Assembly: GCA_963664255.1 (NCBI GenBank)
Contig: OY760938.1
Location: 1,922,001-1,986,000 of the forward strand
Direction: 5' to 3'
DNA: 64,000 nt
Source of the DNA: G963663775 sp963664255
Lineage (GTDB): Bacteria; Bacillota; Clostridia; Oscillospirales; Butyricicoccaceae
Part shown: positions 25,721 through 35,100 of the stretch, piece after piece
How the letters are laid out: the number at the start of each line of letters is the position of its first letter
How positions within the stretch are numbered: the stretch's first letter is position 1
The notes under the pieces: generated by a model
Told to the model about the DNA's origin: nothing
Databases searched by the model: none
The model's input: only the letters and a program-made list of their open reading frames with translations
Program-made: the position numbers and the translations under genes

Positions 25721-26008
25721 TTATAAAATTCTTCTGCGGAAGGTCTGCATTTCCAGCTGGATGAAGCGGGCAATCATTTCGCGGTACAGGGCTTCCACCA
25801 TGTCGGGATTTGCGCCGCAGTCCGCCGCCTTGGCGCGCACCTTGGCAATCACTTCCTCCACCCTTGCAGGGGACTGCACGCCGTTTTCGCTCTTTTTGAA
25901 GGCAGAAGCCTGCTGCACATAGGTGCCTCGCTCGGCGATAAGGCGGATAATTTCGGTGTCGATACGGTCGATTTGTTCTCGAACCGCTTGCAAATTTTCA
26001 CATTTCAT
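25721..26008 (-). CDS. Chorismate mutase, type II
   Basis: The 95-residue all-helical enzyme converts chorismate to prephenate for phenylalanine and tyrosine synthesis. It shows the family pattern of an N-terminal REQIDRIDTEIIRLIAERG helix, KKSE with the active-site Lys, VEEVIAKVR and a final helix. It is monofunctional here, with no fused dehydratase or dehydrogenase. GGGAGGAC lies before the ATG. Confidence 0.9.
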   Translation of the reverse strand: MKCENLQAVREQIDRIDTEIIRLIAERGTYVQQASAFKKSENGVQSPARVEEVIAKVRAKAADCGANPDMVEALYREMIARFIQLEMQTFRRRIL

Positions 26009-26109
26009 ATGCGCTGTCCTCCCTGAAAAGCTTCTTTTTGACAGACGGTATCTTTGGCGGAAAGCACAAAAACGTCTCTCAAATTCCTGTAAAACATCAA
26101 TATACTACC

Positions 26110-26138
26110 ACTATAATATAAAAGACGCCTGTTTGCAA
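26110..26138 (-). promoter_or_regulatory. Promoter of the chorismate mutase operon
   Basis: TTGCAA (26133-26138), 17 nt, TATAGT (26110-26115) on the minus strand. Confidence 0.65.
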
Positions 26139-26211
26139 CAGCAACCGAACCTTGCACAAAAATTGTGTAAAACGTGCTAAGGAATTACTCAAAATTTTAT
26201 GTCCGAAATGG

Positions 26212-26240
26212 TTTACAGGAATTGCTTTCTTTGATACAAT
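26212..26240 (+). promoter_or_regulatory. Promoter of nifJ
   Basis: TTTACA (26212-26217), 17 nt, TACAAT (26235-26240), about 108 bases before the start codon. Confidence 0.75.
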
Positions 26241-26347
26241 AAATAAGGCAAATTATCGTAATTTCACGATTTATATTGGGGCAAAATGTTTCCCAAGGCT
26301 AAATTGTGCGAAATTCCGGGCGAACCGGACAAGGAGGAGTTATTATC

Positions 26348-29300
26348 ATGGCAAGAAAAATGAAGTCCATGGACGGTAACACCGCTGCGGCGCACGTGTC
26401 GTATGCGTTTACCGAGGTTGCGGGCATCTATCCAATTACCCCATCCAGCCCCATGGCAGACAGCGTTGACCAGTGGGCGGCCACCGGTCTGAAGAACATT
26501 TTCGGTACCACTGTCAAGGTTGTCGAAATGCAGTCTGAGGCAGGCGCGGCGGGTACTGTGCATGGCTCTCTTGCAGCCGGTGCACTGACCACCACCTATA
26601 CGGCGTCGCAGGGTCTGCTGCTGATGATCCCGAATATGTACAAGATTGCGGGCGAGCTGCTGCCGTGCGTGTTCCACGTTTCCGCACGTACCGTGGCTTC
26701 TCACGCGTTGAACATTTTCGGCGACCACTCCGACGTTATGGCATGCCGCCAGACCGGCTTTGCAATGCTGGCAGAAACCAACCCGCAGGAGGTCATGGAC
26801 CTGTCCGCGGTGGCACATCTGGCAACCATTAAGAGCCGCGTGCCGTTCATCAACTTCTTTGACGGCTTCCGTACCTCTCACGAAATCCAGAAGATTCAGG
26901 TGTGGGATTTTGAAGACCTCAAGGAAATGTGCGACATGGATGCCATCGATGCATTCCGTGCACATGCGCTGAATCCGGAGCACCCGCTGATGCGTGGTTC
27001 TCACGAAAATGGCGACGTGTTCTTCCAGCACCGCGAGGCTTGCAACAAGTATTATGATGCGGTTCCTGCAATCGTAGAAGAATACATGGGCAAGGTCAAC
27101 GCAAAGCTGGGCACCAACTATCAGCTGTTCAACTACTATGGTGCACCGGACGCGGACCGCGTGATTATCGCGATGGGCTCCATCTGTGACGTGGCAGAAG
27201 AAGTTATCGATTATATGAATGCAAACGGCGAAAAGGTCGGTATGGTGACCGTTCGTCTGTATCGTCCGTTCGCAGCAGATAAGCTGATTGCAGCCATTCC
27301 GGCAACCGCAACCAAAATTGCAGTGCTCGACCGCACCAAGGAACCCGGTGCACTGGGCGAGCCGCTGTACCTCGACGTTGTTACCGCGCTGGCAAATGCA
27401 GGCATTACCGATAAGGTCGTTACCGGCGGCCGTTATGGTCTTGGCTCCAAGGATACTCCTCCGTCCTCTGTTTTTGCAGTCTACGAAGAACTGGCTAAGG
27501 ATGCCCCGAAGCGTCAGTTTACCCTCGGTATCAACGACGACGTGACCAATATGTCGCTGGCTGAAAAGCCCTCTCCGAACACCGCCGCAGAAGGCACCAT
27601 CGAGTGCAAATTCTGGGGTCTGGGCGGTGACGGCACCGTTGGCGCAAACAAAAACTCCATCAAAATCATCGGCGACCACACCGACAAGTTCGTGCAGGCA
27701 TACTTCCAGTATGACTCCAAGAAGACCGGCGGCGTGACCGTTTCCCACCTGCGCTTTGGCGACAAGGCAATTCGCAGCCCTTACTATATCAACAAGGCGG
27801 ACTTTGTGGCGTGTCACAACCCGTCCTATGTCATCAAGGGATATAAGATGGTAAACGACGTCAAGCCGGGCGGTATCTTCATGATTAACTGCCAGTGGTC
27901 TGACGAAGAGCTGAGCGAGCATATGCCTGCGGAAGCAAAGCGTTATATTGCGGCAAACAACATCCAGCTGTACACCATCAATGCAATCGATAAGGCAATC
28001 GAAATCGGTATGGGCAAGCGCACCAATACCATTTTGCAGTCTGCGTTCTTTACCTTGGCAAAGGTCATGCCGCAGGAAGAAGCGATTGGCTACATGAAGG
28101 ATGCGGCAACCAAGTCCTACATGAAGAAGGGTCAGGACGTGGTTGACACCAACCACAAGGCGATTGATTTGGGCGCAACCGCATACCATAAGGTAGAGGT
28201 TCCGGCTGATTGGGCAACTGCTGCCGATGCGGCACAGGCAGAGGCACCGGCTGGACGCGCAGAAACCGTCAAGATGGTGCGCGACCTCATGGAACCCATC
28301 GGACGCATGGACGGCGACAGCCTGCCGGTATCCGCCTTCAGCGAATATGTTGACGGTACCTTTGAGCAGGGCGCAGCCGCTTATGAAAAGCGCGGCGTAG
28401 CTGTTACCGTTCCGACCTGGAATCAGGATACCTGCATCCAGTGCAACCAGTGCGCGTATGTTTGCCCGCACGCAACCATTCGTGCATTTGCACTGACTGA
28501 CGCAGAAGCAGCAGCAGCGCCGCAGGGCGCAAAGATTGCGGACTTCAAGGCGGGCGCAGGCAAGGGCGTGTACAAGTATGCAATTTCGATTTCTCCGCTG
28601 GACTGCATGGGCTGCAGCGTTTGTGCTGGCGTTTGCCCGACCAAGTCGCTGACCATGACACCGCAGGAGCAGGAAGCTGCAGAGCAGGATGTATTCAACT
28701 ACATGGTTGCAGAAGTTTCCGAAAAGACCGACGTTGCCGACACCAAGAGCGTCAAGGGCAGCCAGTTCAAGACCCCGCTGCTCGAGTTCTCCGGCGCTTG
28801 CGCAGGCTGTGCAGAAACCGCTTATGCACGTCTGATTACACAGGTTTGCGGCGACCGCATGTATATCTCCAATGCAACCGGATGTTCCTCCATTTGGGGT
28901 GGACCTGCGGCTACCTCTCCGTACACCGTCAACAAGGCAGGTCGTGGTCCGGCATGGGCAAACTCCTTGTTCGAGGATAACGCAGAGCATGGTCTGGGTA
29001 TGTTCTATGGTCAGAAGGCAATCCGTGACCGTCTGGCAGAAAAGATTCAGGCTTGCATGGCAGACGACAGCTGTCCGGCAGAATTCAAGGCGGCTGCTGC
29101 AACCTATATGGACACCTTTAACGACGGCGCCGCAAACGATGCTGCAACCGCAGCACTCGTGGCAGAGCTGGAAAAGGGTGCCGCAACTGGCTGCCCGACC
29201 TGCAAGGAAATCCTGGCAGATAAGGAATTCCTGTCTAAGAAGTCCGTTTGGATTTTCGGCGGCGACGGCTGGGCATATGACATCGGCTTCGGCGGTTTGG

Positions 29301-29905
29301 ACCATGTTCTGGCGTCTGGTGAAGACGTTAACGTTATGGTATTCGATACCGAAGTGTACTCCAACACCGGCGGACAGGCTTCCAAGTCTACCCCGATTGG
29401 CGCAGTGGCACAGTTTGCAGCATCTGGCAAGCCGATGGGCAAGAAGAGCTTGGCGGAAATCGCAATGAGCTATGGTTACATCTATGTGGCACAGGTCGCA
29501 ATGGGTGCAAACATGAACCAGACACTCAAGGCGATTGCAGAAGCAGAAGCATTCCCGGGACCGTCCCTCATCATCGGCTATGCACCGTGCGAAATGCACT
29601 CCATCAAGGGCGGCATGGCAAACTGCCAGAACGAAATGAAGAAGGCTGTGGACTGCGGCTACTGGAATATGTTCCGCTTCAATCCGTCCCTCAAGGTCGA
29701 AGGCAAGAACCCGATGGTTATCGACAGCAAGGCACCGGCAGGCGGCTATCGTGAATTCATGATGAATGAAGCACGTTACTCTGCACTGACCCGTTCCTTC
29801 CCAGAACGTGCAGAAGCCCTGTTTGACGAATCTGCAAAGCAGGCAGAAGCACGCTATGAAAAGCTGCAGGGTCTGGAAAAGATGTACGGCGAGCTGAAGA
29901 AGTAA
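26348..29905 (+). CDS. nifJ: Pyruvate:ferredoxin (flavodoxin) oxidoreductase
   Basis: The 1185-residue single-chain enzyme oxidises pyruvate to acetyl-CoA and CO2 and passes electrons to ferredoxin; it is the central catabolic step of clostridial anaerobes. In order: a pyrimidine-binding domain (AGIYPITPSSPMAD), the transketolase C-like domain, the gamma-like domain (about 415-625), a two-cluster ferredoxin domain with CIQCNQCAYVCP and CMGCSVCAGVCP, and the TPP-binding part with CAGCAETAY, GGDGWAYDIGFGG and NVMVFDTEVYSNTGGQ. Codon bias is strong. AAGGAGGAG precedes the ATG at 26348. Confidence 0.98.
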   Translation: MARKMKSMDGNTAAAHVSYAFTEVAGIYPITPSSPMADSVDQWAATGLKNIFGTTVKVVEMQSEAGAAGTVHGSLAAGALTTTYTASQGLLLMIPNMYKIAGELLPCVFHVSARTVASHALNIFGDHSDVMACRQTGFAMLAETNPQEVMDLSAVAHLATIKSRVPFINFFDGFRTSHEIQKIQVWDFEDLKEMCDMDAIDAFRAHALNPEHPLMRGSHENGDVFFQHREACNKYYDAVPAIVEEYMGKVNAKLGTNYQLFNYYGAPDADRVIIAMGSICDVAEEVIDYMNANGEKVGMVTVRLYRPFAADKLIAAIPATATKIAVLDRTKEPGALGEPLYLDVVTALANAGITDKVVTGGRYGLGSKDTPPSSVFAVYEELAKDAPKRQFTLGINDDVTNMSLAEKPSPNTAAEGTIECKFWGLGGDGTVGANKNSIKIIGDHTDKFVQAYFQYDSKKTGGVTVSHLRFGDKAIRSPYYINKADFVACHNPSYVIKGYKMVNDVKPGGIFMINCQWSDEELSEHMPAEAKRYIAANNIQLYTINAIDKAIEIGMGKRTNTILQSAFFTLAKVMPQEEAIGYMKDAATKSYMKKGQDVVDTNHKAIDLGATAYHKVEVPADWATAADAAQAEAPAGRAETVKMVRDLMEPIGRMDGDSLPVSAFSEYVDGTFEQGAAAYEKRGVAVTVPTWNQDTCIQCNQCAYVCPHATIRAFALTDAEAAAAPQGAKIADFKAGAGKGVYKYAISISPLDCMGCSVCAGVCPTKSLTMTPQEQEAAEQDVFNYMVAEVSEKTDVADTKSVKGSQFKTPLLEFSGACAGCAETAYARLITQVCGDRMYISNATGCSSIWGGPAATSPYTVNKAGRGPAWANSLFEDNAEHGLGMFYGQKAIRDRLAEKIQACMADDSCPAEFKAAAATYMDTFNDGAANDAATAALVAELEKGAATGCPTCKEILADKEFLSKKSVWIFGGDGWAYDIGFGGLDHVLASGEDVNVMVFDTEVYSNTGGQASKSTPIGAVAQFAASGKPMGKKSLAEIAMSYGYIYVAQVAMGANMNQTLKAIAEAEAFPGPSLIIGYAPCEMHSIKGGMANCQNEMKKAVDCGYWNMFRFNPSLKVEGKNPMVIDSKAPAGGYREFMMNEARYSALTRSFPERAEALFDESAKQAEARYEKLQGLEKMYGELKK

Positions 29906-29932
29906 GCCAAACTTCCCCCATAAAAGCATAAT

Positions 29933-29969
29933 AAACCGCCGCAGAGCCTATGGTTCTGCGGCGGTTTTT
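29933..29969 (+). terminator. Terminator of nifJ
   Basis: AAACCGCCGCAGA pairs with TCTGCGGCGGTTT around a 9-nt loop, followed by T residues. Confidence 0.92.
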
Positions 29970-29981
29970 CTGTGGGAAAGA

Positions 29982-30010
29982 TTGCAAAAAGGCAAAGGCT
30001 GTGCTATGCT
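29982..30010 (+). promoter_or_regulatory. Promoter of the yjdF unit
   Basis: TTGCAA (29982-29987), 17 nt, TATGCT (30005-30010). Confidence 0.65.
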
Positions 30011-30013
30011 GAA

Positions 30014-30167
30014 ATTGCGGATGAAGGGCATGACCCAAACGGGGTCTGCATCCCATCCGCTGCAAAGAAAAAACACAGTTCCGGTTGGTAGTCCGGACGC
30101 GGTGAAAGCCGTCAGTAACCTGCCTCCTTGGTTGTCCATTCTTTGTAAAAAGCAAACCGAAAGGAGG
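30014..30167 (+). ncRNA. yjdF-type riboswitch leader
   Basis: The leader sits directly before a YjdF-family gene, the usual place of the yjdF RNA, an aptamer reported to bind azaaromatic compounds. Visible structure: a GCGGATG/CATCCGC outer stem with an inner GACCC/GGGTC hairpin, a TCCGG/CCGGA hairpin, then conserved-looking single-stranded GTCAGTAACCTGCC. CCTCCTT at 30123-30129 is fully complementary to the AAGGAGG ribosome binding site at 30161-30167, with GGTTG/CAAACC extending the pairing, which indicates translational control. The assignment rests on context and structure, not on a covariance search. Confidence 0.75.
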
Positions 30168-30174
30168 AAGTGCG

Positions 30175-30594
30175 ATGGAACAGACCATGGCAGCACTGAC
30201 CGTATTTTTTGAGGAACCCTTTTGGGTGGGGGTCTATGAGCGCACAGAGGGCGGGCGATATACCGTCTGCAAGGTGACGTTTGGTGCAGAACCCCGTGAG
30301 CCAGAGGTTTATGCTTTCTTTCTCAAAAATTGGGGCAGACTGCGGTGCAGTCCGTCGATGCAGGTGCAGAACTGTGCCCAGAAGCGTCCCAATCCCAAAC
30401 GTATGCAGCGTGCCATCAAAAAACAGCTGCAGGCAGACGGTGTTGGCACAAAGGCGCAAAAGGCACTGAAATTGCAGCAGGAGCAGGGGAAAATAGAGCG
30501 AAAAACCACCTCTCGTGCGGCAAAAGAAGCACAGCAAGAGCATATTTTTGCACTACGGCAGCAAAAACGCCGAGAAAAGCACAAGGGACACTGA
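30175..30594 (+). CDS. yjdF: YjdF family protein (DUF2992)
   Basis: The 139-residue basic protein has the YjdF pattern: a beta-rich N-terminal half (LTVFFEEPFWVGVYER, YTVCKVTFGAEPREPEVYAF) and a Lys/Arg/Gln-rich helical C-terminal half starting at KRPNPKRMQRAIKKQL. The molecular function is unknown; the family is linked with response to toxic aromatic compounds through its riboswitch. The strong AAGGAGG site is masked by the leader as described for the RNA element. Confidence 0.9.
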   Translation: MEQTMAALTVFFEEPFWVGVYERTEGGRYTVCKVTFGAEPREPEVYAFFLKNWGRLRCSPSMQVQNCAQKRPNPKRMQRAIKKQLQADGVGTKAQKALKLQQEQGKIERKTTSRAAKEAQQEHIFALRQQKRREKHKGH

Positions 30595-30614
30595 AAAGGT
30601 GCACATAAGCACGA

Positions 30615-30660
30615 AAAAGCAGGAGAGCGGCATGGTAAACAGTCGCTTTCCTGCTTTTTT
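30615..30660 (+). terminator. Terminator between yjdF and the GGDEF gene
   Basis: AAAGCAGGA and TCCTGCTTT arms bracket a second inner pairing and are followed by T residues. Flanking A and T tracts allow use by both convergent genes. Confidence 0.75.
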
Positions 30661-30664
30661 GATG

Positions 30665-31798
30665 CTATGCTATGGTAATGACGCGGTTGCGTCCGCTTTT
30701 CTTTGCCAGATAGAGTGCCTCGTCTGCTTTGCGATACAGCTCGTTCCAGTCCTGTATATCATCGCTGGGGACGATGTACAGACCCACGCTCATCGTCAAA
30801 TACGGGGACACGGCGGACGGTTCGTTATCCAGATGTAAATCATACACCGCGTTGCACATCAAGCTGGCAATTTGGTGCGCTTTTTCGGGTGTGTGGGTTA
30901 AAAACAGTGCCATGAATTCCTCGCCGCCCCATCGACACAGCAAGATGTCATAGTTGTCACGAAAGCCCATCAGCCGCTTGGCAACGCTTTGCAGAGCAAT
31001 GTCACCTTGGTCATGCCCATAAAAATCATTGTACTGCTTGAAAAAATCAATGTCACAGACCAAGGTGGCGATATAGGTTTCGTCTGGGGCGTGCTCCACA
31101 ATGCGGCGCGCGGCTTCCTCGGTGAAGCGGCGGCGATTGTGCAAGCCGGTCAGCGAATCGGTGGTACTCAGCTCATACAGGTGGTGGTTGAGCAGGGACA
31201 ATTCGGTTTCTGCCTGCAGCTGATTGACGCGCAGACGCGCAATCTGCCAGCCGATGGCACTGCTGACGATGAAGGTAACCACGCAGTTGAGAAAATCCAG
31301 TATTGCCAAATCGATACCCTTCACCACGAAGGAAAGGATGCAAAACACCACACAATCTACAAAAATGGACAGCATATTGGTCATGGGCGACAGAATAAAG
31401 GCAAATTGCAGGCATAGAATGCAAATGAAAAACAGCACGCTAATCATGTGTGGGTTGGAGATGACGCTGTGATAAATGCCGAAGGCGGAAATGGTATGCA
31501 TGAACAGCACGACACAGCGGCGCGAGGTTTTTTGTGCGGTTTCGGTGCGCTGCTGGAGATGATCCCCTAAAAAGAAAAATCCCAGACTCAAAAGCGATTG
31601 CACCAGATACAGCATGGCGTGCACAATGCTGTGCTGATATAGCAGAGGATATAATGCGCCAAAAAACAAGAGCAGGGACATCAGCAAGCTGATGTTTTTC
31701 ATCATAGAAAGGTTAGTGGCAATCATTTTTTCAGAATAATCATATAATTTTTCAGGGTCAAAGCCAAGACAACGCCACTTTTGAAATAAATTAGACAT
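30665..31798 (-). CDS. Membrane-bound GGDEF diguanylate cyclase
   Basis: The 377-residue protein has about six hydrophobic segments in its first 190 residues, a short linking helix, then a GGDEF domain with STTDSLTGLHNRRRF, DIDFFKQYNDFYGHDQGD and the active-site signature RWGGEEF. It would make cyclic di-GMP from GTP. The inhibitory RxxD site normally five residues before the signature is absent, so feedback inhibition is unlikely. The gene is monocistronic. Its start is at the ATG 31798 with a GGAGAG upstream. Confidence 0.9.
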   Translation of the reverse strand: MSNLFQKWRCLGFDPEKLYDYSEKMIATNLSMMKNISLLMSLLLFFGALYPLLYQHSIVHAMLYLVQSLLSLGFFFLGDHLQQRTETAQKTSRRCVVLFMHTISAFGIYHSVISNPHMISVLFFICILCLQFAFILSPMTNMLSIFVDCVVFCILSFVVKGIDLAILDFLNCVVTFIVSSAIGWQIARLRVNQLQAETELSLLNHHLYELSTTDSLTGLHNRRRFTEEAARRIVEHAPDETYIATLVCDIDFFKQYNDFYGHDQGDIALQSVAKRLMGFRDNYDILLCRWGGEEFMALFLTHTPEKAHQIASLMCNAVYDLHLDNEPSAVSPYLTMSVGLYIVPSDDIQDWNELYRKADEALYLAKKSGRNRVITIA

Positions 31799-31883
31799 CG
31801 GTTATCCATTCTCTCCAAGCAGTGATTGGTGTAGACGATATTATTCTACCACAAAATTGGGGCGTTGTGTATGATTTTGCTGG

Positions 31884-31915
31884 AAAAAACCCTGTTTATA
31901 ACAGGGGTAAAGTAT
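31884..31915 (-). promoter_or_regulatory. Promoter and overlapping dyad of the GGDEF gene
   Basis: TATACT on the minus strand (31910-31915) is followed at the expected start site by a CCCTGTT/AACAGGG dyad with a 3-nt centre (31890-31906) and then six T. It could be an operator or a minus-strand terminator. Confidence 0.45.
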
Positions 31916-32123
31916 ACAAAAATTGAATAAAAATACATACAAATGTGATAAAGGCGTGCCGCTGATGAGGGGAAGGGTGCGGGAGAGCCTTGCAAGGGAT
32001 AAAATACCGCGCAAATCCTGCCCCAAAGCACCCATTTCTGCCGAAAAAAACGGCGGTGGCTTTCTGTGGCAGGGGGCAATGTCGAAAAAGCGGGAAAAAA
32101 CCGAAAATCTGTGAGGGTTTGCA
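31916..32123. other. Intergenic region with a long imperfect hairpin
   Basis: No gene is seen. A long imperfect inverted repeat spans about 32023-32087 (TGCCCC/GGGGCA outer, TGCCG/CGGCG around seven A in the centre). Both strands are open over part of the stretch, but without start signals. Confidence 0.4.
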
Positions 32124-32152
32124 TTGATTTGCAATCTATAAAGTGGTAAACT
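32124..32152 (+). promoter_or_regulatory. Promoter of smc
   Basis: TTGATT (32124-32129), 17 nt, TAAACT (32147-32152). Confidence 0.55.
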
Positions 32153-32192
32153 GTATGTACTCTGAATGAAAAAATGGGATTTGAGGTAACGC

Positions 32193-35100
32193 ATGGTTCT
32201 GAAAAGTCTGCTGGTGCAGGGGTTTAAATCCTTTCCGGATAAAACCGAAATCAAATTTGCCGGAGGTCTGACCGCCATTGTCGGACCAAATGGCAGCGGA
32301 AAATCGAATATTTCCGACGCCATCCGTTGGGTGCTCGGCGAACAGTCCTCCCGTAGCCTGCGCGGCGCGAAAATGGAGGATATTATTTTCGGCGGCACCG
32401 TGCGCCGCGGACCGGTCGGCTTTGCCGAGGTTTCGCTGATTTTGGACAACACAGAACGGGTGTTTCATTCGGATTTTTCCGAAATTATGGTCACCAGGCG
32501 CTATTATCGCTCGGGCGAAAGCGAATATTTTCTCAACAAACGCCATTGCCGCCTGAAAGACATCCATGAGATGTTCATGGACACGGGACTGGGGCGTGAT
32601 GGCTATTCCAGCATTGGACAGGGGCGCATTGATGAGATTTTGTCGCTGAAAAGCGAGGACAGGCGCGAAATTTTTGAGGAAGCCGCGGGCATCACAAAGT
32701 TTCGCTATCGCAAGGAGGAGGCGGAGCGTCGCCTCAACGCAACCGAAGAAAATCTGGTGCGCATTCGCGATGTCTATGCCGAACTGGAGGCGCGCCGCGA
32801 ACCGCTGGAGCGGCAGTCCGAAAAGGCGCGCGCCTATATCAAGCTGCGCGAACAGCTGCGGGTGCTGGAAATTTCCCTGTGGCTGCTGTCGCTCACGCGC
32901 ATTCGGCAGGATACCGCGCAATCCAAGGCAAATCAGGACGCGGCGGCACAGCAAATGGCAGATGCCTGCACTGCGCGGGACGCGCTGTATCAAAAAGCCG
33001 ATGCACTCGGCACGCAGCTGCGGCAGGCAGAGGTTTCCATGGATGACCTGCGCGGGCAGCTGCGCACCTGTGAACAGCGCATTGCAGGGCATGACCGTCA
33101 GCGTGCGGTGCTGCAAACCAACATTGAAAACCACGAGGGCAACATTGCCCGTATGGAGCAGGAAAGTGCACGCACCAGTGCGCAGGAGCACTCACTGGAA
33201 ACGCAGCTGACTGCGCGCCGTACCCATCTGGGGGCATTGGATGCCGCACACGCCACCCTGCGCGATACCCAAGCACAGCAGGAAGCCGAACGGTTGGCAT
33301 TGCGCGCGGAGCTGGACGCGATGCAGCAGGCATTGCAGCAAAACCAAGCCGCACAGCAGACGCTGACCGACAGCAAATTCCGCATCGAACTGGAACGCGC
33401 GTCTGCACAGTCGGGTTTGGACAACATGGAAAAGCGGCGCGGCACGATTGCGCAGGACATCGAAGCGAGCGAGAGCCGACTTGCCGCAGAGCAAGCCACG
33501 CAGGACAGCTTGCAGAGCCAGCGCGCGGCGTGTCAAGAAATCATTGAGGCGACCAAAAATAAGCTGTCGGGCGCCCAAATGAAGGCGGAAAATCGCCGCA
33601 TGAAGGTGGAACAGCTGGCAGAAACACATCGGAATGTGCTGTCACAGCAAACCGACTGCGAAAATCGTATCAAAATGCTGACCGAAATGCAGAAGGATTA
33701 TGAGGGCTTTTCCCGCAGTGTCAAGCGCATCATGGAGCAGGTCGAGCGCGGTGCAATGGCGGGGATTCATGGACCAGTGTCGTCGCTCATCCACGTGCCC
33801 GATGAATATGTGACCGCCATCGAAACCGCCCTCGGTGCGGCGGCGGGCAACATTGTGGTGGATACGCCAAAGGTTGGCCGCGATGCCATCCAGTATCTCA
33901 AGCGGGTCGATGGCGGACGCGCGACCTTTTTGCCGCTGGATACCATCCGCCCCAATGTGCTGCGCGAGCAGGGATTGGAACAAACCCGTGGCTTTTGCGG
34001 GGTGGCGGATGCACTGGTGCAGTGTGACGCGCCCTATCGGGATGTGTTCTCCAATTTGCTCGGCCGCACGGTCATCGCAGAGGATTTGGATGCCGCACTC
34101 GGCATTGCAAACGCCTATCGCAACCGCTTTCGCATCGTCACCAAGGATGGACAGATGATTCAGGCAGGCGGCGCGATGACAGGCGGTTCGGCATCCAAGT
34201 CCTCGGGCGTGCTCGCGCGCGGTGCAAAGCTGCGTGCCTTGGAAACACACCAGCAGACCTTGGCAGAGGCGCGCAAAACCGCAGAAATTGCCTTGGCAGA
34301 TGCCAAACGAGAGTTGGCGGCACTGGAATTTGACCGCAAAGCCATCGAAGCCGAGGGCGCACGGGCACAGGAAGAGTGCGTGCGCTTGACCGCCGCCCTC
34401 ACCCAGCACCGCGCCCTGCTCGACAGCCTTGCGCAGCGTAATGGGGCCTTGGTTTTGGAGCGCGACAACCTCGCAGATGCCCGCGCACAATATGAAGCGC
34501 GCATTGCCGCCACAAGCGCGGACATTGCCCAGCAGATGGCCCAGCTGGCCGCACTGCAAACCGATGCCAAGGCGTTGGCGGGCAAGCAAAAGGCACAGGC
34601 GCAGGCGCAAAGCCAGTTGGATGCCGCAGTGGCGAGCTTGTCCACCGAATTGGCGCAAAACCGCACGGAACGTGCCTCCGAACAGCGTGCACTGGAGGAT
34701 TTGGAGCGTTTACAGCAGGATATGGCGGATACGCTCGGCAACATCAGCGCGACCATCGCGCGGTTTCGGACGGAAATCGAAGCCATGCGCTATGATTTGG
34801 CGCATACCCACGAGCAGGAGCAGGCAGACCACCAAGCCGCGGATGCTCTGCGCCAGCAAATGACTGCCGCGGCGGCACAGCGGATGCGCATTGAGGGCGA
34901 AAAAGCCACCGCTGAAAAGGCAACGCAAGCGCAGGCAGACAGCATTTTGGCACTGGAACGCGAGCTTGCACGGCTGGAAAACCGCACCGCACAGCTGAAA
35001 AACGAGGAAAAGCAGATTTTAGACCAAATGTGGGAACGCTATGAGCTGACCCCTACCCCTGCGGCTGCCATTGCACAGCCCATCGAAAACATCCAGCAGA

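Noticed and set aside
26264..29929. An open frame of more than 1200 codons on the strand opposite nifJ
   Set aside because: It mirrors the codon bias of nifJ, lacks start signals and reads as a Cys/His-rich nonsense protein.
31962..31969. CTGATGAG resembling a hammerhead ribozyme core
   Set aside because: The GAAA core strand and matching stems are not found downstream.
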